DNA of 38,288 nt from an uncultured Nitrososphaera sp. (GCF_946478925.1 NZ_CAMLDP010000009.1:1-38288), one strand, 5' to 3'. Shown: positions 31,303 to 38,288, counted from the stretch's first letter. Translations and numbers: made by a program. Notes: generated from the sequence alone by a model not told the origin.

Positions 31303-32448
31303 TTACCCGAAGGTAAAGGTGTAGATCTTGAACCCCTCTCCCGTCACGTCTATTGTAAGGGTTCGGTCGGCGTATCCCCCGTGCGTCGCAAGGCTGTAGA
31401 GGCGCTGGCCGTTGATGTCAGCCGTGCCGTCTTTGTTTACGTCGGCGCCCCGGTCGGCTCCCACTTCGTGGCCGTCTTCCGATATGTGCACCTTGCCGGT
31501 CCCGCCGGCGACGATGTTGACTGATTTTGCGGAATAGTCTAGCACTATCTTGCCCGTGTGGCTTTTCAGCTCCATGCTGTCCGCGTTGTTGAGCCAGTCG
31601 CCGGAAAGGTAGATGGCGTTTGGCCTGATGTCTCCGGGCAGCGCGTATTTCACGATCTTGCCGGGATCAAAGCCCTCTGGGTTTCCAAGGTTCTCCCGGG
31701 CGTACTGGTAGCCAAAGTAGAGCTCGGGCGTGTTTATCCGGCCAAAGTCGACGCTCTGCGCGTTCTCCGGCTTGGCCGTCGATGACGTGTCTATGGTCGC
31801 GTTCTGGCCAAGGTCCGCCGCTCGCTCCTGCAGCAATGATTGGATAACCTTCTCGGTCTCGGCGTAGTTGCCCTCGCCGATGTGGTCGTAGCGGATGAAC
31901 CCCTCGTCGTCCACGAGGTACTTGTGCGGCCAGTAGCGGTTCTGGTAGGCGTTCCAAGTGCCGTGGTCGTTGTCCTGCATCACAGGGTACTTTATCCCAA
32001 ACTTTTCAACCGCGGCCTGGACGTTTTGCGGGCTCTTTTCAAAGTCAAACTCGGGCGTGCTGACGCCTACGATGACCAGACCCTGGTCGGCGTACTTTTC
32101 GTACCACGCGTTCAGGTACGGGATCGTGCGGATGCAGTTGATGCAGCTGTACGTCCAGAAATCGACTAGCACCACCTTGCCCTTCAGGTCGGCAAGCTTG
32201 AACGGCTGCGGCGAGTTGATGTAGTTGGAGATGCCGACGAACTCTGGCGCCTGCTTGAATTGTGATTTGTCAATATGCGGTTTTGCAGTGAGAGTAGTGC
32301 TGTTGGCAGCCGCCGGGATTATTGTTCCGCTCTGGCCTGCCGGCGCCTTGTTGTTCAGCGCGGGGTTGTTGAAGTAAAACCCAAAGCCGGCGATGAGTAC
32401 CACTACTGCGACTCCGACGGCAAGGGCGCTTGCGTTGTCCCTGTTCAT
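31303..32448 (-). CDS. membrane-anchored TlpA/DipZ-like thioredoxin
   Basis: 381 aa. N-terminal signal anchor (about 8-27), then an extracellular thioredoxin-fold domain (about 60-210) with the redox pair C102-I-N-C105 in FWTYSCINCIRTIPYL, the signature of the DipZ/TlpA-like branch. A C-terminal beta-rich domain (about 240-381) matches the sugar-binding-like module found after the thioredoxin in DipZ proteins. It probably reduces or repairs disulfides, or matures cupredoxins and other exported proteins. Electrons would come from the CcdA protein encoded 10 bases upstream. Confidence 0.92.
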   Translation of the reverse strand: MNRDNASALAVGVAVVVLIAGFGFYFNNPALNNKAPAGQSGTIIPAAANSTTLTAKPHIDKSQFKQAPEFVGISNYINSPQPFKLADLKGKVVLVDFWTYSCINCIRTIPYLNAWYEKYADQGLVIVGVSTPEFDFEKSPQNVQAAVEKFGIKYPVMQDNDHGTWNAYQNRYWPHKYLVDDEGFIRYDHIGEGNYAETEKVIQSLLQERAADLGQNATIDTSSTAKPENAQSVDFGRINTPELYFGYQYARENLGNPEGFDPGKIVKYALPGDIRPNAIYLSGDWLNNADSMELKSHTGKIVLDYSAKSVNIVAGGTGKVHISEDGHEVGADRGADVNKDGTADINGQRLYSLATHGGYADRTLTIDVTGEGFKIYTFTFG

Positions 32449-32458
32449 ATTATTATTC

Positions 32459-33247
32459 TCAACCTATTCCCCTTTCCATGTTGATTATCTGGTCTGCAAG
32501 TGGAAAGTTGGCAAGAGTCGCCAGCTGGTTAGTGAACACGAGTATGCCCAGCAGGATGAGGATGCCCCCCATTATAGGGTTGAAATACTTTAGGTGCTTG
32601 ACCATCCTGCGGATTATGCCTGTCGCCTGCGAAAAGAACGCGCCCGTTATCAGAAACGGCACGCCAAGGCCGAGAGAGTATGCAATGAGCGAGTTGTACG
32701 CGGCTCCCGGCGAAGTCGCGGCAAGGGCAAGCGTGCTTCCGAGGATAGGCCCGACGCACGGCGTCCAGCCAGACGCAAACGCGGCGCCAAAGACGAACGA
32801 CGTGATGTAGCTCGTCTTGAATCTTGGAAGGTTTGTCATGCGCTTTTCAAAGTTGAGCCTCGCAAATCTCGTGGAGAGTATCAGGTAGGCTCCAAAGGCC
32901 ATGATGACTATGCCGCCGACGGTCTGCAGCGTGCCCTGAAAGCCGGTGCCGACTCCTGCCAGCACAGAGTTGAATATCACGCCGAGCACAGCAAACACGA
33001 GCGAAAAGCCCAACACGAAATACACGGTGTTGAGGAAAATGTTGAGGCGCGTCGAGCGCTTGAGCGTGATTGACGATCCCGCGCCGGCTGCTGACTGTTG
33101 TCCTTGGTTCTGGTTCTGGTTCTGCACTTCCGAGAGCGTCGAGCCGGACAGGTACGAGATGAACGCCGGCAGTATGGGCAGTATGCACGGCGAAAAGAAT
33201 GACCCCGCGCCGGCAAGCGCGGACACCAAGACTCCTGTCTCTACCAT
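32459..33247 (-). CDS. ccdA: CcdA/DsbD-type thiol-electron transporter
   Basis: 262 aa, six membrane helices. The two redox cysteines are in place: C21 in FFSPCILPILPAF and C164 in GWTPCVGPILG. CcdA carries electrons from cytosolic thioredoxin across the membrane to an outside thioredoxin, here the TlpA/DipZ-like protein directly downstream; in mycobacterial DipZ the two are fused. The loop after helix 1 is Gln/Asn-rich (QNQNQNQGQQ). Confidence 0.93.
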   Translation of the reverse strand: MVETGVLVSALAGAGSFFSPCILPILPAFISYLSGSTLSEVQNQNQNQGQQSAAGAGSSITLKRSTRLNIFLNTVYFVLGFSLVFAVLGVIFNSVLAGVGTGFQGTLQTVGGIVIMAFGAYLILSTRFARLNFEKRMTNLPRFKTSYITSFVFGAAFASGWTPCVGPILGSTLALAATSPGAAYNSLIAYSLGLGVPFLITGAFFSQATGIIRRMVKHLKYFNPIMGGILILLGILVFTNQLATLANFPLADQIINMERGIG

Positions 33248-33311
33248 CTATGCGGTGCTTGGCAGTTTTTGCTGATATACTTTTTTCCAGATCTCCACCA
33301 GATTATTCTAG

Positions 33312-33596
33312 TCAGAACGGCCTGACTGTGACCTTTAGCAGGGTGGCGACGCCTGCAAGCTCTGCAATGTGCACGCCTGCAAAATACGGCAACAGAGGCT
33401 CAGCGTAGAGAGGGGCCATGGCAAAGTACGCGTAGACGGCTATGGCGTTGTGGAGGACTAGCATACCTGCAAAGAACAGGAGGCCGAGCGTGAACACCGC
33501 CCTCGTGTTGAGGTATATGCGCCCGTACAGTGCAAGCAGCACGGCCAGTATCCCAATGTTTACCAGGCTCACGGCCGCGCTGACGTCCATCAGCAT
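33312..33596 (-). CDS. three-helix membrane protein (94 aa)
   Basis: Three hydrophobic helices (roughly 4-20, 30-50 and 68-88) with few charged residues. His occurs in VLHNAIAVYAYF and GVHIAELAG. Small proteins of this shape lie next to winged-helix regulators in many archaea and may form a sensor with them. Start ATG 33596 (TTG 33602 or ATG 33590 also possible). It lies 34 bases downstream of the winged-helix regulator and 64 bases upstream of ccdA on the same strand. Confidence 0.7.
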   Translation of the reverse strand: MLMDVSAAVSLVNIGILAVLLALYGRIYLNTRAVFTLGLLFFAGMLVLHNAIAVYAYFAMAPLYAEPLLPYFAGVHIAELAGVATLLKVTVRPF

Positions 33597-33636
33597 CACC
33601 AAGGTACTACAATGAAGCGCAGTTGATTCATCTTAT

Positions 33637-33945
33637 TTACTTTTTTCCAGATCTTTTTTCAATCGCGGCCATTACCTCGTCAAACGCGGCGATGTTGTGT
33701 TCCAGGTACGGCGATATGAAGTACAGCACACCGTACTTTTCGCCCGCCTTTGTCACCATGTTGTTCTTTTCAAGCACGTGGATGTGGTGCTGGATGGCCT
33801 TGTAGTCGAGGCCCATCGCCTCCGCAAGCTGGTTCGTGTTATATGGCCTTTCTTTGAGGAGGCTGATTATCCTTATCCGGTTCTCGCCGCCCCGGGAGCC
33901 GGCAAAGAGGAACCACAAGAGGCGCCGGGCGTCCGGGTCGGCCAT
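33637..33945 (-). CDS. ArsR-type winged-helix transcription regulator (102 aa)
   Basis: Winged helix-turn-helix: NRIRIISLLKERPYNTNQLAEAMGLDYKAIQHHIHVLEKNNMVTKAG contains the recognition helix (YKAIQHHIHVLE), followed by the wing (EKYGVLYFIS). No cysteine metal site, so it is not an arsenic or zinc sensor of the classical kind. The longer upstream frame is rejected. ATG 33945 has a GTTTAAAT box A (33976-33983) and a GGTGG stretch upstream. The neighbours suggest control of the membrane protein and the CcdA/TlpA pair. Confidence 0.88.
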   Translation of the reverse strand: MADPDARRLLWFLFAGSRGGENRIRIISLLKERPYNTNQLAEAMGLDYKAIQHHIHVLEKNNMVTKAGEKYGVLYFISPYLEHNIAAFDEVMAAIEKRSGKK

Positions 33946-33975
33946 ATGCACCACCTTGGCGTACAAGGCAAGAGG

Positions 33976-34006
33976 ATTTAAACTTGAAAACGGGAAATTG
34001 CTATAT
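33976..34006. promoter_or_regulatory. divergent promoters of the regulator and the MinD-like gene
   Basis: Minus-strand box A GTTTAAAT (33976-33983) serves the winged-helix regulator. Plus-strand CTATAT (34001-34006) is centred about 26 nt before the MinD-like ATG (34029), the leaderless spacing. The two promoters are 18 bases apart, so one regulator could affect both. Confidence 0.5.
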
Positions 34007-34028
34007 GATAGCCTGACGCATAGACGCC

Positions 34029-34874
34029 ATGACCAAGTGCGTCGCCTTTCATTCCTACAAGGGAGGCACTGGCAAGACGACGATTGCGGCAAACTGCGCG
34101 GCTCTTTTGACAAAAAAAGGCTCCAGGGTGGCGCTCCTTGACCTCGACGTCTATGCTCCAAGCCTCTACACCTATTTTGAGAGCGAGCCGGAAAAGTGGC
34201 TCAACGACTACCTCCTTGGCGACGCCGCGGTGGAAGAGGTCATGACCGATGTCACGGATACCGTCCGGAAATACGACAGCGACAGAAACGTAAAGGACGG
34301 CGGCAGGCTGTGGATCGGCTTTTGCAACATGAAAAAAGAGGAGGTCTACAAGCTGGACAGCAGCACGGCGGAATCGTCAAAGTCGCAGCTGCGCCGGTTC
34401 ATACTGTTGCGCGAGCAGCTCATCTCAAACTATAGCCCAGACTATATCATAATCGACACCAGTCCCGGCATTCGGTACTGGTCTATCAACGCGCTCGCAG
34501 TGGCCGACGCGCTCTTTCTCACCCTGAAGATGGGTGACATCGACATCGAGGGCACGAACAAGCTCGCGTCCGAGATTTACAGCTCGCTGACAAAGTACGG
34601 CACAAGGTCGTTCCTGCTCCTGAACAGGGTGGCAGGCTATTGCGTGCCCGATGCCCACTTTGCTGGGAGCACAGGAGGCGGAATGACGATAGAAAGTGAG
34701 GATATTGCCGGCGCGCTTGCCGGCAAGACTGGCATGGAAGTGATTTCTTCGATACCGTGCTACTGCGACATACAGTTCAACAGAAAAGAGTTCCTGACTG
34801 CCCTCGTGCAGCCGGGCCACCCGTTCACAAGGCAGGTGGAAAGGCTCATCGAGGCGGTGCAGATCAAAGTTTAA
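34029..34874 (+). CDS. MinD/ParA-family ATPase
   Basis: 281 aa deviant-Walker ATPase. KGGTGKTT (11-18) has the extra signature Lys of the ParA/MinD/Soj family, the switch I region is LLDLDVYAPS (D37/D39), and Walker B is YIIIDTSPG (D142). There is no amphipathic C-terminal helix of the MinD kind and no helix-turn-helix of plasmid ParA. Such ATPases dimerise on ATP and place cargo (DNA, complexes, chemoreceptors) in the cell or activate a partner. The gene immediately downstream, 10 bases away, is a KaiC-like/cyclase fusion, which is the likely partner. Confidence 0.92.
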   Translation: MTKCVAFHSYKGGTGKTTIAANCAALLTKKGSRVALLDLDVYAPSLYTYFESEPEKWLNDYLLGDAAVEEVMTDVTDTVRKYDSDRNVKDGGRLWIGFCNMKKEEVYKLDSSTAESSKSQLRRFILLREQLISNYSPDYIIIDTSPGIRYWSINALAVADALFLTLKMGDIDIEGTNKLASEIYSSLTKYGTRSFLLLNRVAGYCVPDAHFAGSTGGGMTIESEDIAGALAGKTGMEVISSIPCYCDIQFNRKEFLTALVQPGHPFTRQVERLIEAVQIKV

Positions 34875-34884
34875 GGCTGGCGCT

Positions 34885-36348
34885 TTGATTTCTACTCATG
34901 TCGAGGGCACACGGCGTTTGGTAAAAACCGCGCATGATGATGATAATGGAGAACTGATTCCCGGCCTGCGCCACGTTTTCAGAGGCGCGCTCCCAAAAGG
35001 AGCTTTCTTGCTTGCCGGACCTGCCGGCTCGGGCAAGACCATGTACTGTATGCAGTTTCTGCGCGACGGGGCCGCGGAAGGGAAGCGCTGCGCGTATGTC
35101 AGTTTTGATCCGCTCCTTTCCAATGAGAGGTTCAAAAAGCTGCCCGGGAGCCAGGAGGCAATAGTATTCGTTGCGCCCACCGCTCCCTTTAGGAGCGGAA
35201 AAAAAGACATAGACGCTGGCAGGGCGGCGACGCTTCTGGAGCAGGTGTGTGGGGCCATTGTTTCTGCCGGCGCGCCGGCAAAAGTTGCCGTTGATTCCAT
35301 AACCCATCTCCTCCCTTATTTTTCAGAACGGGAGGTGCTGGAGATAGTCGCCGGGCTCGCCGGCGCCTTGAGGAGCTCCGGCGCAATGGCAGTTATCACG
35401 CTCACGACCCCTCCGGCAAGGGACCTTTACGACACCGCCGCGTCGCTCCTGGACGGCACGCTCCAGCTAAAGCTGGAGGACGACGGAGAAGGGCTTGCAA
35501 GGAGCCTGCGGCTGCTTGCGGTCAGGGGAGCATACCACAACCCGGCGTGGGCAAGGTTCTCTATAGCGCAAGACGGTGCTCTTGTTTTCGGACAGAAAGA
35601 GAATGAACAGACAGAGCCAAGGTGCAAGCTGTGCGACAAGCCTATCGCCGGCAAGGTCGCCTACGATTCGGACGCCCCGTTCCATCCGCACTGCCTGGAA
35701 ACGTACAGAAAGCTGAGCGACATCTACGGCGCAAGCGTAGTCTATGCCATTCCAGCCGGCGTGATAAACGCCAGCTTTTTCTTTATAGACATCGTCGGGC
35801 TTTCCGATCCCTCGCTGTCGGTTGAAAAGCAGATCAAAAAGATAGAGAACCTCAACAGGCTCATCGGCTCCTGCGACGCTGTCGCCAAGATGCCAAAGGA
35901 CAAGCGGATAATCCTCCCCACAGGCGACGGCATGGCCATCGGATTTCTGACAAACCCCGAGCTCCCCCTGCAGTTGAGCATGCAGCTGCACCGCAAGCTG
36001 GGCGCTTTCAACAAGAGTGCAGGAGCCGGCGAGGCCATCGGCGTCAGGATTGGGCTGGGCGCGGGGCCCGTATTCGTAGTGTCTGACATCAATGGCAACC
36101 AGAATGTGTGGGGCCCTGGCATCGTCCTTGCGCGCAGGGTGATGGATATTGGCGACGACGGGCATGTGCTCCTGGCAGACAGCCTTGCGGAGCAGCTGGT
36201 GAACCTGAAGGACGAGTACAGGGCGATGATAAAGCTGGTGAGTGCGAAATTCACGATAAAGCACGGGCAGGCGATAAGGGTGTACTCAGCGTCGTCCGCG
36301 GGTTTTGGCAACCCCGACATGCCGGCGAGGCTTTTGCCAGCCAGCTAG
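34885..36348 (+). CDS. KaiC-like ATPase - zinc knuckle - class III cyclase-homology fusion
   Basis: 487 aa, three parts. (1) RecA/KaiC-like ATPase, about 22-236: Walker A GPAGSGKT (45-52), Walker B KVAVDS (133-138); the KaiC catalytic Glu-Glu after strand 2 is replaced by FDP (74-76). (2) A LIM-like zinc knuckle, C247-x2-C250 ... H267-P-H269-C270. (3) A class III adenylate/guanylate cyclase homology domain, about 296-468: FFIDIVG with metal Asp302, LPTGDGMAIGF with Asp348, WGPGIVLARRVMDIGDDGHVLL. The usual transition-state Asn is Val414, while Arg418 is kept. A signalling ATPase whose state is coupled to nucleotide binding or cyclisation is inferred. The TTG start lies 10 bases after the MinD-like gene. 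Confidence 0.9.
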   Translation: MISTHVEGTRRLVKTAHDDDNGELIPGLRHVFRGALPKGAFLLAGPAGSGKTMYCMQFLRDGAAEGKRCAYVSFDPLLSNERFKKLPGSQEAIVFVAPTAPFRSGKKDIDAGRAATLLEQVCGAIVSAGAPAKVAVDSITHLLPYFSEREVLEIVAGLAGALRSSGAMAVITLTTPPARDLYDTAASLLDGTLQLKLEDDGEGLARSLRLLAVRGAYHNPAWARFSIAQDGALVFGQKENEQTEPRCKLCDKPIAGKVAYDSDAPFHPHCLETYRKLSDIYGASVVYAIPAGVINASFFFIDIVGLSDPSLSVEKQIKKIENLNRLIGSCDAVAKMPKDKRIILPTGDGMAIGFLTNPELPLQLSMQLHRKLGAFNKSAGAGEAIGVRIGLGAGPVFVVSDINGNQNVWGPGIVLARRVMDIGDDGHVLLADSLAEQLVNLKDEYRAMIKLVSAKFTIKHGQAIRVYSASSAGFGNPDMPARLLPAS

Positions 36349-36356
36349 TTAGCTAG

Positions 36357-36521
36357 CTAAGCCCTAGCGAAAAACTCTTTGCCGTACAGGCTCGTGAACT
36401 TTTTGAACAAGAGCGCGCAATCCAAGGAATCAAAGGCATAGTCCAGCCTGTCAAGCGTTTCTCTCACTTTTGCAGGATGCGCAATCGCCTTTCCGCACAC
36501 GGGACAGATTGTCTTGTTCAT
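36357..36521 (-). CDS. TRASH/YHS-like metal-binding microprotein (54 aa)
   Basis: Short protein with C6-P-V-C9-G-K-A-I and, 25 residues later, YAFDSLDCALLFKKF (C35). This is the outline of TRASH/YHS metal-binding domains, in which the second half reads FCSxxCxxxF; here the first of those Cys is Asp. Three Cys plus Asp or His could still bind metal. It converges on the cyclase-fusion gene with 8 bases between the stops, in a 12-base palindrome (36349-36360). Confidence 0.7.
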   Translation of the reverse strand: MNKTICPVCGKAIAHPAKVRETLDRLDYAFDSLDCALLFKKFTSLYGKEFFARA

Positions 36522-36623
36522 TTACTTCCCCTTGCCTGCCGCATAGTCCCCACTGACATTCATCGTCCTTTTATTCACCGCCAGGGCGACTGTCTCATGG
36601 TTGCTACTCTGCCCGGCAGACAT
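36522..36623 (-). CDS. possible 33-aa leader ORF before the TRASH-like gene
   Basis: An ATG-started 33-codon frame (SAGQSSNHETVALAVNKRTM...) ends with TAA directly abutting the ATG of the TRASH-like gene, in the same frame. Perfect juxtaposition suggests coupling or a short upstream reading frame, but the peptide has no motif and may not be made. Confidence 0.25.
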   Translation of the reverse strand: MSAGQSSNHETVALAVNKRTMNVSGDYAAGKGK

Positions 36624-36704
36624 GTACATATTATACAGGTACAGGCATGAGGCGCTACTAAAGCGTTAAAGCCGCTGTTAAGGGCACACAACGGTACTTA
36701 GCTA

Positions 36705-36838
36705 ACCTTATATCCTTGTCAGCGGCAACAAATGGTAGACAAAGGTTTTACGGTTTAAAACGGAAACGTCCGTGCGACTTTTGTGTCAAAAAAACACACG
36801 AACACAACGAAAAAAGAGAACAAAGTGAAGAATTGAAA
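36705..36838 (+). promoter_or_regulatory. promoter and long leader of the DEAD-box gene
   Basis: ACCTTATATCC (36705-36715) is the best box A, predicting a start near 36737 and a leader of about 100 bases, unlike the leaderless genes around it. A second TTTAAAA (36754-36760) would give a leader of about 55 bases. The leader is A-rich near its end. RNA-helicase genes are often controlled through long leaders, for example in cold response. Confidence 0.4.
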
Positions 36839-38236
36839 ATGACGAAGACGTTTGCAGAATTGGGTCTGAGCGCAGAATTAAACAAGGCGCTCAGCGAGAA
36901 TGGATTTGAGGCGCCGTTTCCTATACAGGAGGCAGCTATACCCCTTGTTTTACAGGGTAAGGATGTCATAGGGCAGGCGCACACAGGAACCGGCAAGACG
37001 GCAGCATTTGGACTGCCCATATTGGCCCGCGTAAGCAACGAGGGCCCCGTCCAGGCGCTGGTGCTTGTGCCGACAAGAGAATTGGCGGTCCAGGTAACTA
37101 CAGAGATTAGCCGGTTGGCCAAGTACACGGGAATAAGGGCCGTAGCCATCTACGGCGGACAGAGCATAAACATCCAGAACGAGAAATTGCAGAGGGGCGT
37201 GCAGATAGTAGTAGCGACGCCCGGCAGGCTTATCGACCACATAAAGCAGGGCTCGATAATCCTTGACGACGTCAAGTTTGTCGTTATGGACGAGGCTGAC
37301 AGGATGCTTGACATGGGATTCATTGACGACATCAAGTTCATCCTGTTCTACGTCAACGAGGACAGGCAGACATGCCTCTTTTCGGCGACGATGCCGCCAG
37401 AGATCCTAAGACTGGCAGAGGAGTACATGAAGGAGATAGAGCACGTCCGGCTCAACGAGGAGGAAGTGACTCTCGACACGATAGAGCAGTCGTACCTGGT
37501 GGTGGAGGAGCGTGAAAAGTTCAGGCACCTCTGCGACTTTATCAAAAAGAACAGGGACGCCAAGGCTCAGACAATCGTGTTTGCCGCTACAAAGCAGCGC
37601 GCAGACAGAGTAGCGCACCAGCTAAAGAGAGACGGCTTTTCCGCAATTGCCATCCACGGCGACCTCACGCAGAGGCAGCGCGACCAGGCTATGTTCAAGT
37701 TCCGCAAGGGAACAGAGGACATACTCGTGGCGACTGACATTGCAGCAAGGGGAATCGACGTGCCGGCAGTCGGAAACGTCATAAACTACGACATCCCTGA
37801 CGACCCCAACGTATACTTCCACAGGATAGGAAGGACGGCAAGGGCTGGCGGAGAGGGCAAGGCCATCTCGCTCGTGTCAGCAGAGAGGACAGCCGACATG
37901 GATCGCATACTTGCGCAGACCACGCTTCCAATACGCAAGCTCAACGACGAGCTAGGCATCGCAGTACCTGTTGCGCAGCCACGCTCGTACGGAGGCGGAG
38001 GATACCGCGGCAGGCAGTCGTACGGCGGCGGTGGAGGTTATGGAAGCCGCGGCTATGGCGGCGGAGGATACGGTGGTGGCGGTTACGGCGGAGGCGGCTA
38101 TGGTGGCAATAGAGGCTACGGTGGCAACCGCGGAGGCGGCTATGGCGGCGGAAGGCGCGGCGGTGGAGGTTATGGGCAGCGCCGGGGCGGCTATGGCGGC
38201 AACAGACGCAGCGGGTACGGCCGCAGCAGCTACTGA
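36839..38236 (+). CDS. DEAD-box RNA helicase with Gly/Tyr/Arg-rich tail
   Basis: 465 aa. All core motifs are present: Q motif FPIQ (27-30), Walker A AHTGTGKT (47-54), PTRELA, TPGR, DEAD (151-154), SAT (182-184), and later IHGDLTQRQRD, ATDIAARGIDVP and HRIGRTAR. The core resembles CsdA/RhlE-type helicases that remodel structured RNA and ribosome precursors. Residues 384-465 are a low-complexity tail of YGGGG, RG and GNR repeats (RGG/YGG type) that should bind RNA and may drive condensate formation. The frame is open for 41 codons before this ATG, but TFAELGLSAELNKAL is the family start. Confidence 0.95.
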   Translation: MTKTFAELGLSAELNKALSENGFEAPFPIQEAAIPLVLQGKDVIGQAHTGTGKTAAFGLPILARVSNEGPVQALVLVPTRELAVQVTTEISRLAKYTGIRAVAIYGGQSINIQNEKLQRGVQIVVATPGRLIDHIKQGSIILDDVKFVVMDEADRMLDMGFIDDIKFILFYVNEDRQTCLFSATMPPEILRLAEEYMKEIEHVRLNEEEVTLDTIEQSYLVVEEREKFRHLCDFIKKNRDAKAQTIVFAATKQRADRVAHQLKRDGFSAIAIHGDLTQRQRDQAMFKFRKGTEDILVATDIAARGIDVPAVGNVINYDIPDDPNVYFHRIGRTARAGGEGKAISLVSAERTADMDRILAQTTLPIRKLNDELGIAVPVAQPRSYGGGGYRGRQSYGGGGGYGSRGYGGGGYGGGGYGGGGYGGNRGYGGNRGGGYGGGRRGGGGYGQRRGGYGGNRRSGYGRSSY

Positions 38237-38276
38237 GCGGGAATCGTTTTTAAGTCCCGCAACTCTTTCTTTTTCT
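38237..38276 (+). terminator. hairpin terminator of the DEAD-box gene
   Basis: GCGGGA (38237-38242) pairs with TCCCGC (38255-38260), beginning right after the TGA, with a T-rich tract (CTCTTTCTTTTTCT) after it. The 12-base loop contains TTTTTAAG, which is also the best box A for the gene starting at 38278. Confidence 0.6.
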
Positions 38277-38277
38277 A

Positions 38278-38288
38278 ATGTCTTTTGG
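38278..38288 (+). CDS. start of next gene (partial, M-S-F...)
   Basis: An ATG at 38278 lies 27-28 nt after the centre of TTTTTAAG (38247-38254), the leaderless spacing seen throughout the window. Only three codons are visible, so nothing can be said about the product. Confidence 0.4.

Noticed and set aside
1..38288. CRISPR arrays, tRNA or rRNA genes, transposases, integrases
   Set aside because: Looked for direct-repeat arrays, tRNA T-arm patterns and mobile-element proteins; none was seen by eye.

Overview
The window reads as a piece of the chromosome of an ammonia-oxidising thaumarchaeon (Nitrososphaeria), probably Nitrososphaera-like. No rRNA or amo gene is present, so this rests on content: an archaeal A-type ATP synthase operon, an archaeal aspartate carbamoyltransferase regulatory chain, the archaeal CbiT methyltransferase, an RqcH/NEMF homologue, a secreted cupredoxin, and many small CxxC proteins and small membrane proteins. 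Archaeal box A (TATA) elements lie about 25-29 nt before many start codons, including TTG and GTG starts. That is the leaderless transcript layout common in this group.

Layout. 1-3.1 kb: start of a secreted protein, a phasin-like coiled-coil protein, a possible PD-(D/E)XK-fold protein, a Cys/His-rich microprotein, a small zincin, and a PPOX flavoprotein coupled to a C2H2 finger protein. 3.1-9.3 kb: a possible structured RNA, a two-gene operon of unknowns, a membrane-anchored beta protein paired with a multi-pass protein carrying a duplicated D-x3-H-x12-H motif, a zinc-type CDF exporter, an orphan beta-class DNA methyltransferase, CbiT and small membrane proteins. 9.5-11.6 kb: small proteins, a VTT/DedA-family protein and TatA with an unusual tail. 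11.6-20.4 kb: ATP synthase, with subunit C on the plus strand converging on a minus-strand run E-A-B-D-(45-aa protein)-K-I. Subunit F and a normal G/H stalk subunit are not seen.

20.4-23.5 kb: RqcH, a CBS-zinc-ribbon protein and a Mut7-C nuclease, in the same direction, the last two with overlapping genes; this suggests a translation quality-control neighbourhood. 23.6-28.9 kb: a degenerate metallo-beta-lactamase-fold protein, PyrI without PyrB, an 8-Cys microprotein, a histone-H1-like basic protein, a MEDS-domain protein, and a ribbon-helix-helix regulator whose promoter carries two inverted repeats. 29-31.3 kb: an intergenic stretch rich in strong hairpins, and a cupredoxin whose axial Met is Leu. 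31.3-34 kb: a TlpA/DipZ-like thioredoxin with its CcdA electron donor, followed by a three-helix membrane protein and an ArsR-type regulator.

34.0-36.3 kb holds the most unusual cassette: a MinD/ParA-type ATPase 10 nt before a fusion of a KaiC-like RecA ATPase, a LIM-like zinc knuckle and a class III nucleotidyl cyclase homology domain that has lost part of its catalytic set. The window closes with a TRASH-like microprotein and a DEAD-box RNA helicase with an 82-residue Gly/Tyr/Arg tail. Its terminator hairpin loop appears to hold the box A of the next gene.

All function calls come from reading motifs and recalling families. No database search, folding program or alignment was run.
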